Assembly (NCBI RefSeq): GCF_000190735.1
Contig: NC_015177.1
Coordinates: forward strand, 3,534,001-3,598,000
Origin: Pseudopedobacter saltans DSM 12145
GTDB taxonomy: Bacteria; Bacteroidota; Bacteroidia; Sphingobacteriales; Sphingobacteriaceae
Reading direction: 5' to 3'
Length of the DNA stretch: 64,000 nt
In this document: one piece after another, positions 60,575 to 64,000 of the stretch
Numbering within the stretch: position 1 is the stretch's first letter
Layout: every line of letters begins with the position of its first letter
Translations under genes and position numbers: made by a program
Notes under the pieces: model-generated
Seen by the model: the letters and a program-made list of their open reading frames with translations, nothing else
What the model was told of the DNA's origin: nothing
Database searches by the model: none

Positions 60575-61543
60575 TTAGTTCAGTTTAAAAGAAATAGGTA
60601 CAGAATAAGAAACACGAACGGGTTTACCTTTTTGCATTCCCGGTATCCATTTTGGAGACATTCTGATAACTCTCATGGCTTCTTCTTCTAGCTCTTCTCC
60701 TCCTGGTATTCCCCTTAATATTTTAACTTCACTCAAAGAGCCGTCTTTTTCAATTATAAAGTTTACTGTAACCCGACCTTCAATTCTTTGTTTTTTCATA
60801 TCAGGAGGGTATTTTAAATTTCTGTTGATAAAGGCATAGAAGCTCGTCATACCCCCATCAAATTCTGGAAATACTTCATTCCGATATTCTGTCTTTTTTC
60901 CCGAACCGTCTATGCGTTGTCCTTTTAAAAACTTCCCATTTTGATAATTTTCTATGTAGGTTTCTTTGTCTTTAGCCAAAAACTCCTTGCGTTGCCCATG
61001 CTTTAATCCATTTATATATTCTCCTTCAAGAATATTGCCATTTGCATAGGTAATATTTACTTTTCCGTTGCCCAGCGAATCTAGAAATATATTCCCTAAG
61101 GAATCGGCAATTTGAATAGCGGCATAATTAGGGTAATCAAACCTAGTATGAGTAAAATTATTCGTTGGTTGTAAAAATTTTCCTTCTTCTTTTAGTTTAC
61201 CGTTCTCATAAAACCTTTGAATCTTACCGATACTGTTGTAGTTTTTTATATATTGAATCTGACTAACCTTTCCATTCTTATAGTAAGTAATTTCTTTCCC
61301 AATTTGCTTAAACTTTGGCTTATATTCGGAAAGAAAGCCATTTCTCTTTATACTACCGTCTTTCCATGTTTCCTCAAAAGAATAAATTCCCTCTTGAGGA
61401 GTTTTCTTTATAATTCTGGTATAATCGCTTTTCCTTTCTGAAATTTCTGTTCCGTCTTCCTTGTGAAAAGTTTTAAGTATTTCCTGTGCATTTGAAAAAT
61501 TCGCACTAATTAGAAAACAAAATAAAAGGGTGAAATTCCGCAT
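60575..61543 (-). CDS. TonB C-terminal domain protein with YwqK/MORN-like repeats (paralog 1)
   Basis: A 322-residue exported protein (signal to about N18-A-Q20). The middle has repeated YxNGKxxxExxF units, for example YYKNGKVSQIQYIKNYNSIG, FYENGKLKEEGKF and NGNILEGEYINGLKHGQRKE, as in YwqK/MORN-like proteins. The end (about 230-322) is a TonB_C domain: YAFINRNLKYPPDMKKQRIE, VNFIIEKDGSLSEVKILRGI, AMRVIRMSPKWIPGMQKG. No TonB membrane anchor is present. It lies 12 bases downstream of a paralog of identical length. Confidence 0.88.
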   Translation of the reverse strand: MRNFTLLFCFLISANFSNAQEILKTFHKEDGTEISERKSDYTRIIKKTPQEGIYSFEETWKDGSIKRNGFLSEYKPKFKQIGKEITYYKNGKVSQIQYIKNYNSIGKIQRFYENGKLKEEGKFLQPTNNFTHTRFDYPNYAAIQIADSLGNIFLDSLGNGKVNITYANGNILEGEYINGLKHGQRKEFLAKDKETYIENYQNGKFLKGQRIDGSGKKTEYRNEVFPEFDGGMTSFYAFINRNLKYPPDMKKQRIEGRVTVNFIIEKDGSLSEVKILRGIPGGEELEEEAMRVIRMSPKWIPGMQKGKPVRVSYSVPISFKLN

Positions 61544-61555
61544 AGTGTTTTTTAA

Positions 61556-62524
61556 TTATGGTTTTCTTAAACTAAAAGCAATAGGAAGAGAGTATGAAAC
61601 GTTTACATTTTTGCCTCTCTGAAAACCAGGAGTCCATTTTTCGGTCATTTTTAAAACTCTAATAGCCTCTTCTTCGAGTTCCCCTCCATTAGGAATGCTT
61701 TTTATTACTTTAATTTTATCAAGAGAACCGTCTTTTTTTACAATAAAATTTAATAAGACTTTACCTTCAATGCCTTGTATTTTTGACATCGGAGGATATT
61801 TAAGGTTCGTCGAAATAAATGAATACAGTTCCTTCATTCCGTATTTGTATTCCGGGAAAATATGTGCTGTAGTATAGATATTCACTTTTCCTGTAGAGTC
61901 CGTGTAAATTCCTTTTATCAAAAGACCATTTTTGAAAGACTCTTCATAAGATTCATTTGTTTTAGAGATATGTTCATGCCATTCCCCGTCTTTTTTCCCT
62001 TTAAGATATTTTCCTTCTAGTTTATCTCCATTATTATAAGTCATTTTCACAGGCCCAGAACCATCTTTATCAAGAAAATTTGTTCCAGTCGAGTCTAAGA
62101 ATTGTTTTACTATAAATTTAGGAAATTCAAAGCTCTCCGGTCGGTTTAAAACACAAGGCTCTTGAAACTCGCCTATTAATTTTAGATTTCCATTTTCATA
62201 GAATGACGAATACTCCCCTACAGCAGTATTTTTAGGGGTATTAAAATGTATACTTTTTATCTGCCCATTTTTATAGAAAAGAGTTTCCTTTCCTGTTTTT
62301 GTAAAAGGTTCATATGATGAAGCATAACCTCGGCTTTTCATCCGGCCGTCACTATATTTTTCAATAAATTCATAAATTCCTTTAGTATTCGTCGATATAA
62401 TAGTTCTGGAATATGGTAATTCCTGTGGCGAAACAGATTTATGCTGCGTTACTTTAATTGTGTCTTGAGAAAAAGATTTCGTTGTAAATAGGACAGACAA
62501 TACCCAGAGGACTTTAATTTTCAT
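61556..62524 (-). CDS. TonB C-terminal domain protein with YwqK/MORN-like repeats (paralog 2)
   Basis: A 322-residue paralog of the next gene downstream, with the same order: signal peptide (SFSQ cleavage), MORN-like units (FYENGNLKLIGEFQEPC, NNGDKLEGKYLKGKKDGEWH), then a TonB_C domain (TNLKYPPMSKIQGIEGKV, FIVKKDGSLDKIKVIKSIP, AIRVLKMTEKWTPGFQRGK). Equal length and 12-base spacing point to tandem duplication, now well diverged. First gene of the pair; periplasmic, role unknown. Confidence 0.88.
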   Translation of the reverse strand: MKIKVLWVLSVLFTTKSFSQDTIKVTQHKSVSPQELPYSRTIISTNTKGIYEFIEKYSDGRMKSRGYASSYEPFTKTGKETLFYKNGQIKSIHFNTPKNTAVGEYSSFYENGNLKLIGEFQEPCVLNRPESFEFPKFIVKQFLDSTGTNFLDKDGSGPVKMTYNNGDKLEGKYLKGKKDGEWHEHISKTNESYEESFKNGLLIKGIYTDSTGKVNIYTTAHIFPEYKYGMKELYSFISTNLKYPPMSKIQGIEGKVLLNFIVKKDGSLDKIKVIKSIPNGGELEEEAIRVLKMTEKWTPGFQRGKNVNVSYSLPIAFSLRKP

Positions 62525-62615
62525 AACTATTTAAATAAATTAAACAAAACTAATGTAATAGTTGATAAAACAAAACGCAAAAAGTTACATTATTTAATTA
62601 TTCATAATATTTTTT

Positions 62616-63866
62616 ATGGAATTATATTATTCATTTTCGGTACTCATAGTTCTCGCTTCGATATTTTCATATCTAAACATTAGATATTTAAAACTGCCAT
62701 CAACAATAGGAGTGATGTTAATTGCCATGTTTGTGTCCACTGCTTTGGTAATTTTAGGTAACATCTATCCTGCATTACTTCGCGATTTTTCCGAAATACT
62801 AAAAGATGTAAACTTTACCGAAGTAGTGATGGGAGCCATGCTTAATTTTTTGCTTTTTGCAGGAGCAATTCATGTCAACCTCGGCGACCTGCGGGAACAA
62901 AAACTACCGGTTATTATTTTCTCATCTGTTAGTGTTGTGATTTCTACTTTTGCAATAGGCAGTATTTTCTTTTACGTATTGCCTTATCTGTCTATCAATT
63001 TACCTTTAATTTACTGTCTCCTTTTTGGAGCTCTTATTTCTCCAACAGATCCTATTGCTGTATTAGGGATATTAAAGGATGCAAAAGTTCCGAAATCTTT
63101 AGAAACTAAAGTGGCGGGAGAGTCTTTGTTTAATGATGGTGTTGCGGTAGTTGTTTTCGCCGTTATTTTAAAGCTTACGCAGGGTGCTGATATTGATATA
63201 ACATTTCAATATGTAGCTTGGTTATTCATTAAAGAAGCTTTTGGGGGCTTGCTTTTAGGAGCATTTCTGGGAGTAAGCGCTGCTAAATTTATGCGTAAAG
63301 TTGATGATTATAAAGTTTCGGTTTTAATTACTCTATCGGTAGTAATGGGCGGTTACCTGGTTGCCCGGGGACTGCATATCTCGGGACCGCTAACTATGGT
63401 TTCTGCTGGACTAGTATTGGGTAATTATGGCGACCGTATCCACGCCATGACGCCTACAACATCGGATTATCTGAATAAATTTTGGGAACTAATTGATGAA
63501 ATTCTTAATGCGATATTGTTCCTATTTATCGGATTCGAATTGCTATTGATTCCAAAAGTGATAGATTATTGGGCAGTAGGAGTGGTTGCAATCATGGTAG
63601 TATTGATGGGTAGGTTTCTATCTATTTTTATTCCTGCTAAGATGATCCCTTTCAACGAAAAATTTGATATGCCAACAATAAGAATCCTTGTTTGGGGAGG
63701 GTTAAGAGGAGGAGTTTCTATCGCTCTGGCTTTATCTATCGGAGGCGGGCCTTATAAAGAGTTAATTATAGCCATAACCTATTTCGTTGTTGTTTTCTCT
63801 ATAGTAGTACAGGGCTTAACGATTGGGAATTTAGCAAACAGGACGTTACCAAAAGAAATGCAGTAG
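62616..63866 (+). CDS. Na+/H+ antiporter, CPA1 (NhaP) family
   Basis: A 416-residue inner-membrane antiporter with about twelve hydrophobic helices. The family ion site is present: GALISPTDPIAVLGIL (about 139-154) and GESLFNDGVAVVVF (about 167-180), the latter holding the FNDG motif with the Asp. GGLRGGVSIALALSIG (about 363-378) is the CPA1 helix with its conserved Arg. It exchanges Na+ for H+ in pH and salt balance. It is divergent from the TonB/MORN-like genes. Confidence 0.95.
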   Translation: MELYYSFSVLIVLASIFSYLNIRYLKLPSTIGVMLIAMFVSTALVILGNIYPALLRDFSEILKDVNFTEVVMGAMLNFLLFAGAIHVNLGDLREQKLPVIIFSSVSVVISTFAIGSIFFYVLPYLSINLPLIYCLLFGALISPTDPIAVLGILKDAKVPKSLETKVAGESLFNDGVAVVVFAVILKLTQGADIDITFQYVAWLFIKEAFGGLLLGAFLGVSAAKFMRKVDDYKVSVLITLSVVMGGYLVARGLHISGPLTMVSAGLVLGNYGDRIHAMTPTTSDYLNKFWELIDEILNAILFLFIGFELLLIPKVIDYWAVGVVAIMVVLMGRFLSIFIPAKMIPFNEKFDMPTIRILVWGGLRGGVSIALALSIGGGPYKELIIAITYFVVVFSIVVQGLTIGNLANRTLPKEMQ

Positions 63867-64000
63867 AATGTATCAATTATGTTAAAGTGTATCACAAAGC
63901 GAGTTTAAGAGGTAAAGGGATAACAGTAACGTCGGACAAGGTGTCTGGCACATTATATAACAAAAATGAATTTTCTTATGAGAAATCAAACTTTTAAAAA
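63867..64000 (+). other. Right edge, no certain gene
   Basis: 134 bases after the antiporter. An ATG at 63966 (MNFLMRNQTFK, open to the edge) or at 63978 could begin a gene cut by the window, but eleven codons are too few to support it. No terminator for the antiporter was seen. Confidence 0.3.

Overview
The window looks like chromosome from a low-GC Bacteroidota bacterium, most likely family Sphingobacteriaceae (Pedobacter or a close relative). The support is a gliding-motility lipoprotein (GldD), promoters of the TTTG/TAnnTTTG type, Bacteroidota versions of Mrp and YbeY that lack usual metal ligands, ribosomal protein S16 with a long acidic tail, and many small lipoproteins and TonB C-terminal domain proteins. 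The genus is an inference. No tRNA, rRNA, insertion sequence, prophage or CRISPR array was seen. Nearly all of the window is ordinary core chromosome.

Left part (1-21.6 kb, both strands): N-terminus of a sensor kinase at the edge; HD hydrolase; peptide deformylase; Mrp/NifU-type Fe-S genes; a GT51 glycosyltransferase; a trehalose pair (GH15 hydrolase facing a fused OtsA-OtsB); nitroreductase; S16; GDPD phosphodiesterase; phosphofructokinase; BirA; the rsfS-ftsH operon; a LUD protein; a PA0069-type radical SAM protein; and a FabH-like ketoacyl synthase with a strong operator palindrome at its promoter.

Middle (21.6-44.5 kb): DUF1003 protein, prolyl oligopeptidase, an NfeD-flotillin membrane pair, RmuC, a small barrel protein, AspRS, a voltage-gated K+ channel coupled to hpt, an M16 peptidase, ThiL, divergent nadA and nadB, gamma-carbonic anhydrase, an Ig-like lipoprotein, MnmG and a Uup-type ABC-F ATPase. 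This part holds the most notable signal. Two parS-type palindromes lie between mnmG and the ABC-F gene and a third, with one mismatch, lies inside nadA. The AT-rich gap between nadA and nadB has several DnaA-box-like 9-mers with a perfect box just inside nadB, and strand composition appears to change across it. Together these suggest that the replication origin and its ParB-loading centromere are here.

Right part (44.5-64 kb, mostly minus): TonB-domain proteins, YbeY, an HATPase and a DUF4175 giant in one cluster, a LolE-like permease with an MBL hydrolase and an alpha/beta hydrolase, GldD, a decayed ParE-type toxin-antitoxin pair, AroE, a ComA-like phosphosulfolactate synthase, a TPR protein, an unidentified lipoprotein, RadA, two tandem TonB/MORN-like paralogs and a Na+/H+ antiporter. 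All residue positions and base counts were made by hand from the sequence.
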